A DNA stretch of 20,096 nt. It comes from an uncultured Tissierellia bacterium. Lineage in GTDB: Bacteria; Bacillota; Clostridia; Tissierellales; Peptoniphilaceae. The stretch's first letter is position 1; every line of letters starts with the position of its first letter. A program made the position numbers and the translations under genes. Of this stretch, positions 1-6,881 are shown piece after piece. The notes beneath the pieces were generated by a model. It was given only the letters and a program-made list of their open reading frames with translations, ran no database searches and was not told the origin of the DNA. The stretch covers positions 1 to 20,096 of the forward strand of contig CABTZP010000015.1 of assembly GCA_902489375.1 (NCBI GenBank), given 5' to 3'.

Positions 1-64
1 CAACCGATGGAGCGTCCACTGGGGAATGGTCAAGAGAACGGTTTTCAAGCATTGGATTGGTCAT
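1..64 (-). CDS. Start of a gene following the lysine transporter, probably its ABC ATPase (partial)
   Basis: Only the first 21 codons lie in the window; the gene runs off the left edge. The ATG at 62-64 is preceded by AGGAG (71-75) with a 6-nt spacer, and that site directly follows the TAA of the upstream transporter gene, so the two are translationally close and co-transcribed. The visible peptide begins MTNPMLENRSLDHS and has no diagnostic motif. Calling it the ATPase is inference from gene order: a fused binding protein/permease of the polar amino-acid family needs a GlnQ-like ATPase, which usually follows at once. Rodionov and colleagues described lysine-riboswitch-controlled ABC transporters of this kind as LysXY. 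Confidence 0.6.
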   Translation of the reverse strand, partial: MTNPMLENRSLDHSPVDAPSV

Positions 65-75
65 GATGGCCTCCT

Positions 76-1671
76 TTAATTGGTGGCGGATCTCAGCTCA
101 AAGGGCTTGTCCGGGTTTAAACGGCGGGAAAGAATCTTTAAAAGCCGAGAGAGGATCAGGGTGAGCACAAGGTAGATGACGGCGGCAATAAAGTAGGCCT
201 GGAAGGTCTTTAAGGTCGAGCCGGCAACCCCCTTGGTGAGGAAGAATAATTCGGTTACGGAAATCACGTTCAAAACGGAGGTATCCTTGACGTTGACGAT
301 CAGCTCATTGCCGATGGAGGGAAGAATCGCCCGGATGGCCTGAGGGAGAACAACGTCGAAGGTGGTCTGAGAATGGGTAAGGCCAATCGCCTTAGCCGCC
401 TCCAGCTGTCCTTCGCTGACGGAATCCATGCCGCCGCGGATGGTCTCCGCCAGGTAGGCGCCGGTGTTGATGGAAACGATCAGGAAGGCTGCGAACATGG
501 CATTCATATCAATGTTAAAGAACATCTTTGAACCATAGTAAATCAGCATGGCCTGAACCATCATCGGCGTTCCTCGGAAAACCTCAACGTAAATCGTGCA
601 GAGGGCGTAAAGGAGATGGACGAAGAAATTGCGACCGCCTGAGTAGGTGGGGCCGGAGGGAATGGTGCGGATCAGCTGAACAAGAAGACCGATTACAAAA
701 CCGACGATCGTCCCGACCAGAGAGATCAGAAGGGTAATGGCCATGCCTCGCCAAAAGAGGGAGGAATAATCTGCCCAGATTTTTTTGACCTCGTCAAAAA
801 ATCCATTTTTCTTTGTCTCGGTACCCTCATCCACGGTGGAAAGCTCGATGTACTTGCCCATGGCCTCCCCCCGCTCCTCTTCGGGAATCTCACTTAACCC
901 TTCGTTGATCCGTTCACGGGCAGGAGAATCTTTCGCCAGGCCAATGGCAATGGAAATATCGTCAGGGGTGAACTGGAAGCCTTTGCCCTGGTCAAAGACG
1001 GTGTAAGCCAGGTCCGGATTGGCAACGACCGCCGCCATAGCTCCAGGGCTTTCACTGACATAGCCATCGATCTTTCCTGCGGCAAGCGAGGTGATCATGG
1101 TCGGGAAATCAGCCATGGCTGTCTGCTTGTCCACATTGGGGATCTGATCGATTACTTCATAGTGGAAGGTATTGAGCTGACCGGTGATCCTTGCGCCGGC
1201 GAACTCTTCCAGCGACTTTGCCTGAACATAGGGGCCATCCTTTCGCACCACCATCACCAGGTCTGACTTGTAATAATAATCGGTAAAATCAATTTCTTTC
1301 CTCCGCTCCGCGGTCGGGCTCATGCCGGCGAGGATGCCATCAATTTTTCCGGATTTTAAAGCGGGCGGAAGACCGTCCCAGTCAATTTTGACAATTTCAA
1401 GCTCAACGCCCAGCTTGTCGCAAAGCTTTTTGGCCAGCCAGACGTCATAGCCCGTGGCATATTCTCCAGGGCTGTTGGAAACGGGCACTCCCCCATTTTT
1501 ATCCGTGGACTGGGACCAGTTGTAGGGGGCATAGTTGACCTCCATCCCGATGGTAAAGACACCATCTTCCAGCGGATCGGCCGGCGCGGCCAAAACTTTC
1601 GGGGTGAAAAGGGGGGTAAGCATCAAAAGCCCCACCAAAAGAAAGAGAAAATAGGTTCTGGATCGTTGCAT
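76..1671 (-). CDS. Amino-acid ABC transporter, fused substrate-binding protein and permease; predicted lysine importer
   Basis: This 531-residue protein combines two parts of a polar amino-acid importer. Residues 1-29 form a signal peptide ending in VLAA. Residues about 37-280 are a family 3 solute-binding domain, including SPTAERRKEIDFT, whose Arg normally holds the ligand carboxylate. From about residue 308 follow several membrane segments of a HisM/GlnP-type permease. The cytoplasmic loop EGQLEAAKAIGLT (about 420-432), the EAA motif, contacts the ATPase. The frame is open back to 1911, but that part is riboswitch; ATG 1671 has GAGGAG just upstream and begins a proper signal peptide. Lysine as substrate is inferred from the lysine riboswitch in the leader, not from the binding pocket. 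There is no lipobox; the binding domain is tethered by the fusion instead. The next gene begins 12 bp after its stop. Confidence 0.9.
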   Translation of the reverse strand: MQRSRTYFLFLLVGLLMLTPLFTPKVLAAPADPLEDGVFTIGMEVNYAPYNWSQSTDKNGGVPVSNSPGEYATGYDVWLAKKLCDKLGVELEIVKIDWDGLPPALKSGKIDGILAGMSPTAERRKEIDFTDYYYKSDLVMVVRKDGPYVQAKSLEEFAGARITGQLNTFHYEVIDQIPNVDKQTAMADFPTMITSLAAGKIDGYVSESPGAMAAVVANPDLAYTVFDQGKGFQFTPDDISIAIGLAKDSPARERINEGLSEIPEEERGEAMGKYIELSTVDEGTETKKNGFFDEVKKIWADYSSLFWRGMAITLLISLVGTIVGFVIGLLVQLIRTIPSGPTYSGGRNFFVHLLYALCTIYVEVFRGTPMMVQAMLIYYGSKMFFNIDMNAMFAAFLIVSINTGAYLAETIRGGMDSVSEGQLEAAKAIGLTHSQTTFDVVLPQAIRAILPSIGNELIVNVKDTSVLNVISVTELFFLTKGVAGSTLKTFQAYFIAAVIYLVLTLILSRLLKILSRRLNPDKPFELRSATN

Positions 1672-1715
1672 AGATCTCTCCTCAAATGCGTTCCGCTCGT
1701 GAGAGGATGCCCGGT

Positions 1716-1747
1716 AAAAAAAATCGGAAGAAGCTGTGCTTCTTCCG
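1716..1747 (-). terminator. Riboswitch expression platform: intrinsic terminator
   Basis: On the minus strand CGGAAGAAGC and GCTTCTTCCG form a perfect 10-bp stem with a 3-nt loop (ACA), followed by A and eight T. It lies between the lysine aptamer and the ribosome binding site. AGCACA in its 5' arm and loop (1735-1740) is exactly complementary to TGTGCT in the 3' strand of aptamer helix P1 (1761-1766). P1 and the antiterminator therefore exclude each other: bound lysine should keep P1 closed and let the terminator form. Confidence 0.93.
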
Positions 1748-1758
1748 TGTTCACCACA

Positions 1759-1923
1759 GTAGCACAACATCGGTCTGAGCGAAGTCCCGATGACAGTCCT
1801 GCATCTGTTCGATGCAGACCCAACCAATTTAGCCCGCCGGCTAAACGTTTCGGCAACGCACCCTTTTACCCTCTTCTCCGGCCGCCGCCTCGGAGAGTTA
1901 CTGATGTACATTGCGCCTCTACT
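1759..1923 (-). promoter_or_regulatory. Lysine riboswitch (L-box) aptamer
   Basis: Read on the minus strand, this leader carries the conserved L-box blocks in order: AGAGGCGC next to the P1 strand, AGTAACT, AAAGGGTGCGTTGCCGAA, TTGGGTCTGC, GACTGTCATC and closing TTGTGCTACT. Helices are visible: P1 pairs AGTAG..CGCAA with TTGTGCTACT; CTGCATC GAACA GATGCAG is a perfect 7-bp hairpin; CATCGG and CCGATG form the next helix. The family binds free lysine and controls lysine synthesis and uptake genes. Here it precedes a terminator and an amino-acid ABC transporter gene, so lysine should switch transcription off. I am confident from the match of the core sequences to the known L-box pattern; no covariance model was run. 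Confidence 0.95.
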
Positions 1924-1980
1924 TCATTTATTCATTTTTTCTTCCTGCTTCAGCAAAGTAAAGTTTGGAAGATTGGGACT

Positions 1981-2009
1981 ACTATACAAGAGATTTCTGG
2001 GATCGTCAA
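1981..2009 (-). promoter_or_regulatory. Sigma-A promoter of the lysine riboswitch/transporter unit
   Basis: On the minus strand TTGACG (2004-2009) and TATAGT (1981-1986) are separated by exactly 17 bp. Transcription should start near 1974, giving roughly 50 nt before the aptamer. An A/T-rich tract (about 2015-2040) lies just upstream and could act as an UP element. Confidence 0.85.
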
Positions 2010-2318
2010 GGGAAAAAACGAAAAAAATATAAAGCTTGAACCCTTTTGTTGCTATATTAGCAAAAATGATGATAGGATATTAATAATTGGTTATCGTTGA
2101 TTTTATTTTGAAAAGGATATTACGCTTTTAAAATTGATCAAAGGGGCGAGTATTTTGTTCGTTTTCAAAAACCGATTCAGCGCTGATGGCCCTTCCCCAT
2201 TTTCTCTGAAGATAAACCAAAAGAGAAGGAAGTTCAACATTTCCGAACCGACCTAAAAAGAAAAAAGAATTGATCACCATTTCAATGAATAAAATAATCC
2301 AAGGAGGATGATCAAAAA
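1987..2318. other. AT-rich intergenic region between divergent genes
   Basis: Upstream of the riboswitch promoter and in front of the surface-protein gene. The sequence is clearly more AT-rich than the neighbouring genes. On the plus strand there is a possible hairpin at 2192-2232 (CTTCC..TTCTCT pairing with AGAGAA GGAAG). The best plus-strand promoter candidate is TTGAAA (2108-2113) with TAAAAT (2129-2134), but its 15-bp spacer is short. I see no gene here. Confidence 0.5.
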
Positions 2319-4577
2319 ATGAGTGCTTTTCAAAAAAGAAAGAGAATGAACCAAAGGCCCCGTTATTTCCAAAGAAAGAAAAAGATTGGACTGGTGTCGG
2401 TGATGGCCATGGTCAGCTTTAGTCTGATTTTCAGCGGAGGAACAAAGGCCGTCTTCGCTCAGGGTGAGGATGGGCCAGATCCGAATACTGCGCCCCCGGT
2501 GGAAATGCTAAGCCTTTCTGTAGATCATCCTTTGGAAATGGATCCTCCTTCCGAGGAAGCGGAGACTTTTTCCGAGGAGGACGCCGCCGCTGCGGAAGCG
2601 GAGACTCTTTCTGAAGAGGACGCCGCCGCTGCGGAAGCGGAGACTCTTTCTGAGGAGGACGCCGCCGCTGCGGAAGCGAAGACTCTTTCTGTGGAGGACG
2701 CTTCTCCTGTGGAGGAAGATCCCAATGAAGGAGCTTCTCAGGCGAAAGGTTTTGCCGAAGAAGAGGAGAAAGCAGCGGAAGAGCTTTCCGAAGAGACAAA
2801 GGCAGACGATGCCTTTCTTCAGGAAAAAAAGACGCCTCTCCAAGCGCCTGCCCACGCCCCTAGTTATCAGGGAACCGTGACTCTTGTTGGCCAGTGGACA
2901 GAGGAGTCGAAAAAAAGAATCGATACCATTAGTGACCCATATACAAACCCTAACGATAAAATTGGAAAGCCTGTTTTTAATGGTGGTCTTTTAAATGGGC
3001 TGGCAAAGGTTTTTTTGGGCTGGACCGATAAACCTCTTCCTAAAGATGATGAAGGAAAAACATTAAATGGAAAAATTGCCGAAGGGGCCAGGTGGTTTTC
3101 ACCGGAAGATAAGATTTCAGCTGCCTTTCCTGGTGGAATAAAAAAAGATTCTAAGCTCTATGCGGTTTACTACAGCCTGAATGATCCGGACGATCCTTTG
3201 CCTGGTGGTACTGCCATTCTTGGCCTCTTTCCCTCTGCAAAGGAGAAATTAACGAAAGATATTAATAAAACCAAAGTGACGATCAATACTGATGTCAGCG
3301 GGGAGAACACGCTTCCCGACACCCGCTTGGACCAAGAAATAAAAGATGGCGAAGACCGGGCGATTATTGATCAATATACAAAAAAAGACGATACCAATAC
3401 CATCCATGAGCTAGTCTTGCATTCGGAATTTCAAATGGATGATGGCATTGCCATGTTGGTTTACCGAAATCCCATTGGCAGCAATCAGCTTCTTCCGATT
3501 CTCAGCCGGGACTATACGGACCGGTATGGAGATAAAAGCGACTTTCCACTCAAAGATGGAACTGATGCCGGTTACAGCTACGTTGACCTAGAAGTGCGGC
3601 TGGATAAGGATATCAAAGTTCCTGATACCCTTTTTCTGAAATTTTTCGGCTATTCCTGGCGGCCGCTTTATGTGATGGCTAAGGACGGAAGCGGAAATTA
3701 TAAGGCCCTGACGATTAAAGATCCAAAGACAAGCAAGGATTTAGGAAATACAAAAAACTCTTTCGACCCGCTTGTCAATAATACCGATCCCAATGTCCGT
3801 TTTGGTGTTGACTTAGAGGGGAACCACACCCTGATTCTTCGTACGGTCCTTAGGCATGACGATAAGAAAAATGAAGGCAACCGCAGGGAAAAAATCAGTG
3901 AAGTTTCCATTAAACCCGCTGAGGGAAAAACCATTGCGGAAACGATCCTTGCCAATATGACCCTGGAAGCTCTAGGAAGAAAGGACCTGCAGGCCCTTTT
4001 CTCGGGTGCAAGCCCTCAGGATTTAAACAAAAAGGTCCTTCGAATTGAAGATCCAAAGGCGGAAGAGCTGGCCAATACTGGGGAATTATTAAAGGTTGAT
4101 GGGTCGGTCCGGGGCCACGCTTTTTGCTCGGCGGGGACATTTGAAAGGAGAGTCCCGTTTTTCGGGACCATAAAAATTCCTTTGGCTGTGAATACTGCCA
4201 TTAATAACATAGATTCCAATATCGTTGAGCTGGGTTACAAAAAGGTCACTCCCCTTCCTCCAGGATCCACTCCTGAGCCTGAGCCTCCGGTTCCGACAGA
4301 GCCGGAAGAGCCGAACCCGCCGATCTATGTGGAAAAAGAGGTGGCTGAAATTCCGAGAACGAAGACGACGCCTGAGGTTCGGGAAAAGACGCCGGTCCCC
4401 TGCCCTGCCCCAACCCCTGGGCCAGAGATTTCCCTCGTTCAGGTGGAAGCGGAAGAAGCTCCGGAATCTCCAGCTACGGGAGATCCTGTAACTCTCCTCT
4501 TTGAAACATGCGGCGCACTGGCGACTGGCGCTGGCCTCTTTGCTATTCGGCGCAGGAAGAAGGAAGAGGGACAATAA
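2319..4577 (+). CDS. Secreted cell-wall-anchored surface protein with acidic 13-residue repeats
   Basis: This 752-residue protein has the plan of a sortase substrate. A basic N-terminus and hydrophobic stretch (about 1-47, ending AVFA) form a signal peptide. Residues 81-132 hold four 13-residue acidic repeats (AETLSEEDAAAAE type), extended by more Glu-rich sequence to about 165. Residues about 185-286 contain FLGW and LYAVYY, a pattern like the small beta-repeat (Flg_new-type) units of Gram-positive adhesins. I do not recognise the large middle part (about 300-630). Residues about 635-705 are rich in Pro and Glu, a wall-spanning type of linker. The end is SPATG (717-721), a hydrophobic segment and RRRKK. 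The motif is SPATG rather than LPXTG, so wall anchoring by a sortase is inferred. AAGGAGG (2301-2307) lies 11 nt before the ATG, slightly far. Function is unknown; adhesion is a guess. Confidence 0.88.
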   Translation: MSAFQKRKRMNQRPRYFQRKKKIGLVSVMAMVSFSLIFSGGTKAVFAQGEDGPDPNTAPPVEMLSLSVDHPLEMDPPSEEAETFSEEDAAAAEAETLSEEDAAAAEAETLSEEDAAAAEAKTLSVEDASPVEEDPNEGASQAKGFAEEEEKAAEELSEETKADDAFLQEKKTPLQAPAHAPSYQGTVTLVGQWTEESKKRIDTISDPYTNPNDKIGKPVFNGGLLNGLAKVFLGWTDKPLPKDDEGKTLNGKIAEGARWFSPEDKISAAFPGGIKKDSKLYAVYYSLNDPDDPLPGGTAILGLFPSAKEKLTKDINKTKVTINTDVSGENTLPDTRLDQEIKDGEDRAIIDQYTKKDDTNTIHELVLHSEFQMDDGIAMLVYRNPIGSNQLLPILSRDYTDRYGDKSDFPLKDGTDAGYSYVDLEVRLDKDIKVPDTLFLKFFGYSWRPLYVMAKDGSGNYKALTIKDPKTSKDLGNTKNSFDPLVNNTDPNVRFGVDLEGNHTLILRTVLRHDDKKNEGNRREKISEVSIKPAEGKTIAETILANMTLEALGRKDLQALFSGASPQDLNKKVLRIEDPKAEELANTGELLKVDGSVRGHAFCSAGTFERRVPFFGTIKIPLAVNTAINNIDSNIVELGYKKVTPLPPGSTPEPEPPVPTEPEEPNPPIYVEKEVAEIPRTKTTPEVREKTPVPCPAPTPGPEISLVQVEAEEAPESPATGDPVTLLFETCGALATGAGLFAIRRRKKEEGQ
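2559..2714 (+). repeat. 39-bp in-frame tandem repeat, four copies
   Basis: Four 39-bp units begin at 2559, 2598, 2637 and 2676. The first three encode AETFSEEDAAAAE or AETLSEEDAAAAE and are nearly identical in DNA (GCGGAGACT...GCTGCGGAA). The fourth has diverged to AKTLSVEDASPVE. The unit is a multiple of three, so copy changes by slippage or recombination would keep the frame and alter the length of the acidic stalk. Confidence 0.95.
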
Positions 4578-4641
4578 ATTTTGGTCCTTTCGCCATTGAC
4601 CCTTTGTCAAAAACGCCGACAATGATATTGATGAGCCGGGA

Positions 4642-4677
4642 GACGGTTTGGTCCATTGGACCAGGCCGTCTTTTTTT
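4642..4677 (+). terminator. Intrinsic terminator after the surface-protein gene
   Basis: GACGG..TGGTCC, loop ATT, GGACCA..CCGTC forms a long stem with a small internal mismatch, followed by seven T. It lies about 65 bp after the surface-protein stop. Confidence 0.9.
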
Positions 4678-4704
4678 CCGCTGAAGGGGCGGATCAATAA
4701 AGCC

Positions 4705-4737
4705 GCCCGCCGGAGGCGGGCTCCTTTTTCTTTTTTT
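4705..4737 (+). terminator. Second intrinsic terminator before fbp
   Basis: GCCCGCC, loop GGA, GGCGGGC is a perfect 7-bp GC stem, followed by TCC and a T-rich tract to 4737. It is the second terminator in tandem, isolating fbp from the surface-protein transcript. Confidence 0.88.
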
Positions 4738-4745
4738 ACAAGTAG

Positions 4746-4751
4746 TATAAT
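4746..4751 (+). promoter_or_regulatory. Possible -10 element for fbp
   Basis: A perfect TATAAT lies about 90 bp before the fbp start, just after the T tract of the second terminator. No good -35 is present at the expected place (about 4723-4728), so the promoter may depend on an activator or be weak. A 9-bp direct repeat, TTTCACCGG at 4770-4778 and 4781-4789, follows downstream and could be an operator. Confidence 0.45.
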
Positions 4752-4841
4752 GAAGGAAAGAAGAAATCATTTCACCGGGATTTCACCGGCCTTAACGTAA
4801 ATCTTGCACGCATTCGATAGAATGGGAAAGGAAGGACTCTT

Positions 4842-6815
4842 ATGGCTGATGAGCTTTTGATGGACATTTTGTCCAAACGGTTTCCCAATAAAAAAGAGGC
4901 GGTAGGTGAAATTATCCGCCTCCGCACCCAGATGGCCATGCCCAAGGGCACGGAATATTTCTTTTCGGATATTCATGGAGAAGACCGGGCCTTTATCCAC
5001 CTCCTCCGGTCCGCGTCGGGCAATATCCGGCGGAAGATCCATGATGTCTACTGCTCCCGCCTTTCTCCGGAAAGACAGAAGGAACTGGGCACGCTGGTTT
5101 ATGATCCGGTCAATTTTCTGGAAAAGAGGAAGAATCTTCTTCAGGATTCCCGATGGGTGAGAAATACGATTTTGGAGCTGGTGGAGGTCGCTCGGTATAT
5201 CTCCTCCAAGTACACCCAATCCAGCATTGAAGAAAAATTTCCCGAACGCTATCAGGAAGTCCTCCATGAGCTCTTTGTCACCAATGACGGAGAAATCGAC
5301 CGCAGGGCTTATTACGATGCCATTATCACCGCGATTTTGGATGAAAATGCCCAAGAGGATTTTTTAATCTGCCTTTGCGCCATGATGCAAAGAATCTGCG
5401 TCAACCATATCCATATCCTTGGGGATATTTTTGATCGGGGGCCGGGACCCCATAAGATCATTGAGGAGCTGATTCAATTTGGCAATGCCGTGGATATCCA
5501 GTGGGGAAATCATGATGCCGAGTGGATTGGGGCGGCTTTGGGAAACCAAGCCCTGCAGATGTCGGTCCTCCGATCAGCGACAAAATACAACACCTTTGAT
5601 GCTCTCGAAGATGGCTATGATATTCATCTGCGGGCCTTAAATAACTTTGCTACGAAATATTATGCCGACGATCCCTGCGATCGGTTCCAGCTTAAAGTTT
5701 ACGATGAAAATGTCTATGACATCGTGGACCGGGACCATGCCTACCGGATGCACAAGGCCTGCGCCATCCTCCAGTTTAAGCTGGAAGGCCAGCTCATCGA
5801 ACGCCATCCCGAATATGGGATGGACGATCGCAATGTCCTGAAAAAGGTGGATTGGGATACGATGGAATACGTGGATCAGGGCAAAAGGTATCCGCTAAAG
5901 GATAAAAATTTTCCCACCGTTGATCCCAAAGACCCGCTGAAACTTAACGCTGACGAGATTGAGCTTTTAAATGGAATTAACGCTTCTTTCCTCCATTCGG
6001 AAAGACTGCAAAGGCATATGACTTATCTTTTCAATCATGGGTCCACCTACCTTGCCATGAACGGGAACCTCCTCTTCCACGGGTGCGTTCCCATGGATCA
6101 GGATGGCCGCTACCTTTCACTGGACTACGAAGGAAAATCCTATCAGGCAAAGGCGCTGTTGGATAAGATCGACTATGAAGTCACCCAGGCCTATTACGCC
6201 CCTGAGCATTCTTCCATTAAGAAAAATTCCGTGGATTTCATGTGGTACGTCTGGTGCGGGCCGAAAAGCCCCATGTTTGGTAAGTCGAAGATGGCCACCT
6301 TCGAAAACTACTTCGTCGGTGATAAGGAGCTTTGTCATGAGGACCTTAACCCCTATTACACCCTGACCTACGATCAGGAGGTCTGTGCAAAGATTCTGGA
6401 GGAATTTGGCCTGGACCGAAAAAAATCACATATCATTAACGGTCATATCCCGGTCAAAATTAAGGATGGGGAAAATCCCATCCGGGCCAATGGAAGACTG
6501 TTTGTGATTGACGGCGGGATTGCCAAGGCTTATCAGGAAAAGACGGGCCTGGCGGGCTATACCCTCATTTTTAATTCCCATCACCTGGCCCTGGCTGAGC
6601 ACAAGGACTATGTCAAGATCACCGATGATTTGGAGTCTTACGCGCCCCAGGTTCGAACCGTTGACCGGTACGCCAGGCGGTTTCTGACCGGAGATACGGA
6701 CCAGGGGCGGATCTATCAAAAGCAGATTGACCAGCTCCGAAAGCTGATTGAAGCCTATAACAATGGGGTCTTAAAAGAGCAGTATGTGACCAGCAATTTT
6801 TTAAAACGCTGCTAG
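4842..6815 (+). CDS. fbp: Fructose-1,6-bisphosphatase, class III
   Basis: This 657-residue protein hydrolyses fructose 1,6-bisphosphate to fructose 6-phosphate and phosphate, the committed step of gluconeogenesis, in the cytosol. Its length and sequence match the class III enzyme of Bacillota, which has a calcineurin-like metallophosphatase fold. The metal-binding motifs are visible: SDIHGE (42-47), GDIFDRG (194-200) and GNHDAEW (222-228), with a further conserved INGHIPVK near residue 535. A GGAAGG site lies about 10 nt before ATG 4842. The upstream terminators separate it from the surface gene. Only 66 bp without a terminator separate it from ppk, so the two are probably co-transcribed. No missing residues are seen. 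Confidence 0.96.
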   Translation: MADELLMDILSKRFPNKKEAVGEIIRLRTQMAMPKGTEYFFSDIHGEDRAFIHLLRSASGNIRRKIHDVYCSRLSPERQKELGTLVYDPVNFLEKRKNLLQDSRWVRNTILELVEVARYISSKYTQSSIEEKFPERYQEVLHELFVTNDGEIDRRAYYDAIITAILDENAQEDFLICLCAMMQRICVNHIHILGDIFDRGPGPHKIIEELIQFGNAVDIQWGNHDAEWIGAALGNQALQMSVLRSATKYNTFDALEDGYDIHLRALNNFATKYYADDPCDRFQLKVYDENVYDIVDRDHAYRMHKACAILQFKLEGQLIERHPEYGMDDRNVLKKVDWDTMEYVDQGKRYPLKDKNFPTVDPKDPLKLNADEIELLNGINASFLHSERLQRHMTYLFNHGSTYLAMNGNLLFHGCVPMDQDGRYLSLDYEGKSYQAKALLDKIDYEVTQAYYAPEHSSIKKNSVDFMWYVWCGPKSPMFGKSKMATFENYFVGDKELCHEDLNPYYTLTYDQEVCAKILEEFGLDRKKSHIINGHIPVKIKDGENPIRANGRLFVIDGGIAKAYQEKTGLAGYTLIFNSHHLALAEHKDYVKITDDLESYAPQVRTVDRYARRFLTGDTDQGRIYQKQIDQLRKLIEAYNNGVLKEQYVTSNFLKRC

Positions 6816-6881
6816 GAAAAACCCCTCCTTCCCCGCCTGAACCGAAGAAAACGCACTTTCCACTCATAGAAAGGATTCACC

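Noticed and set aside
1672..1911. N-terminal 80-codon extension of the lysine transporter frame
   Set aside because: It lies over the lysine riboswitch and terminator, has no plausible ribosome site, and would put a signal peptide in the middle of the protein.
1666..2100. Plus-strand 144-codon frame
   Set aside because: It is antisense to the riboswitch and its promoter, has biased composition and no protein-like pattern.
2308..2322. Tiny frame ATG-ATC-AAA-AAA-TGA overlapping the surface-protein start
   Set aside because: Its ATG directly touches AAGGAGG with no spacer, so initiation there is unlikely; it is probably chance.
2559..2714. Short regular repeats as a CRISPR array
   Set aside because: The units are contiguous without unique spacers, are in frame and encode protein repeats.
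4089..4697. Minus-strand 202-codon frame opposite the end of the surface gene
   Set aside because: It reads through the terminator and is the mirror of a proline/glutamate-rich coding stretch; no ribosome site or domain.
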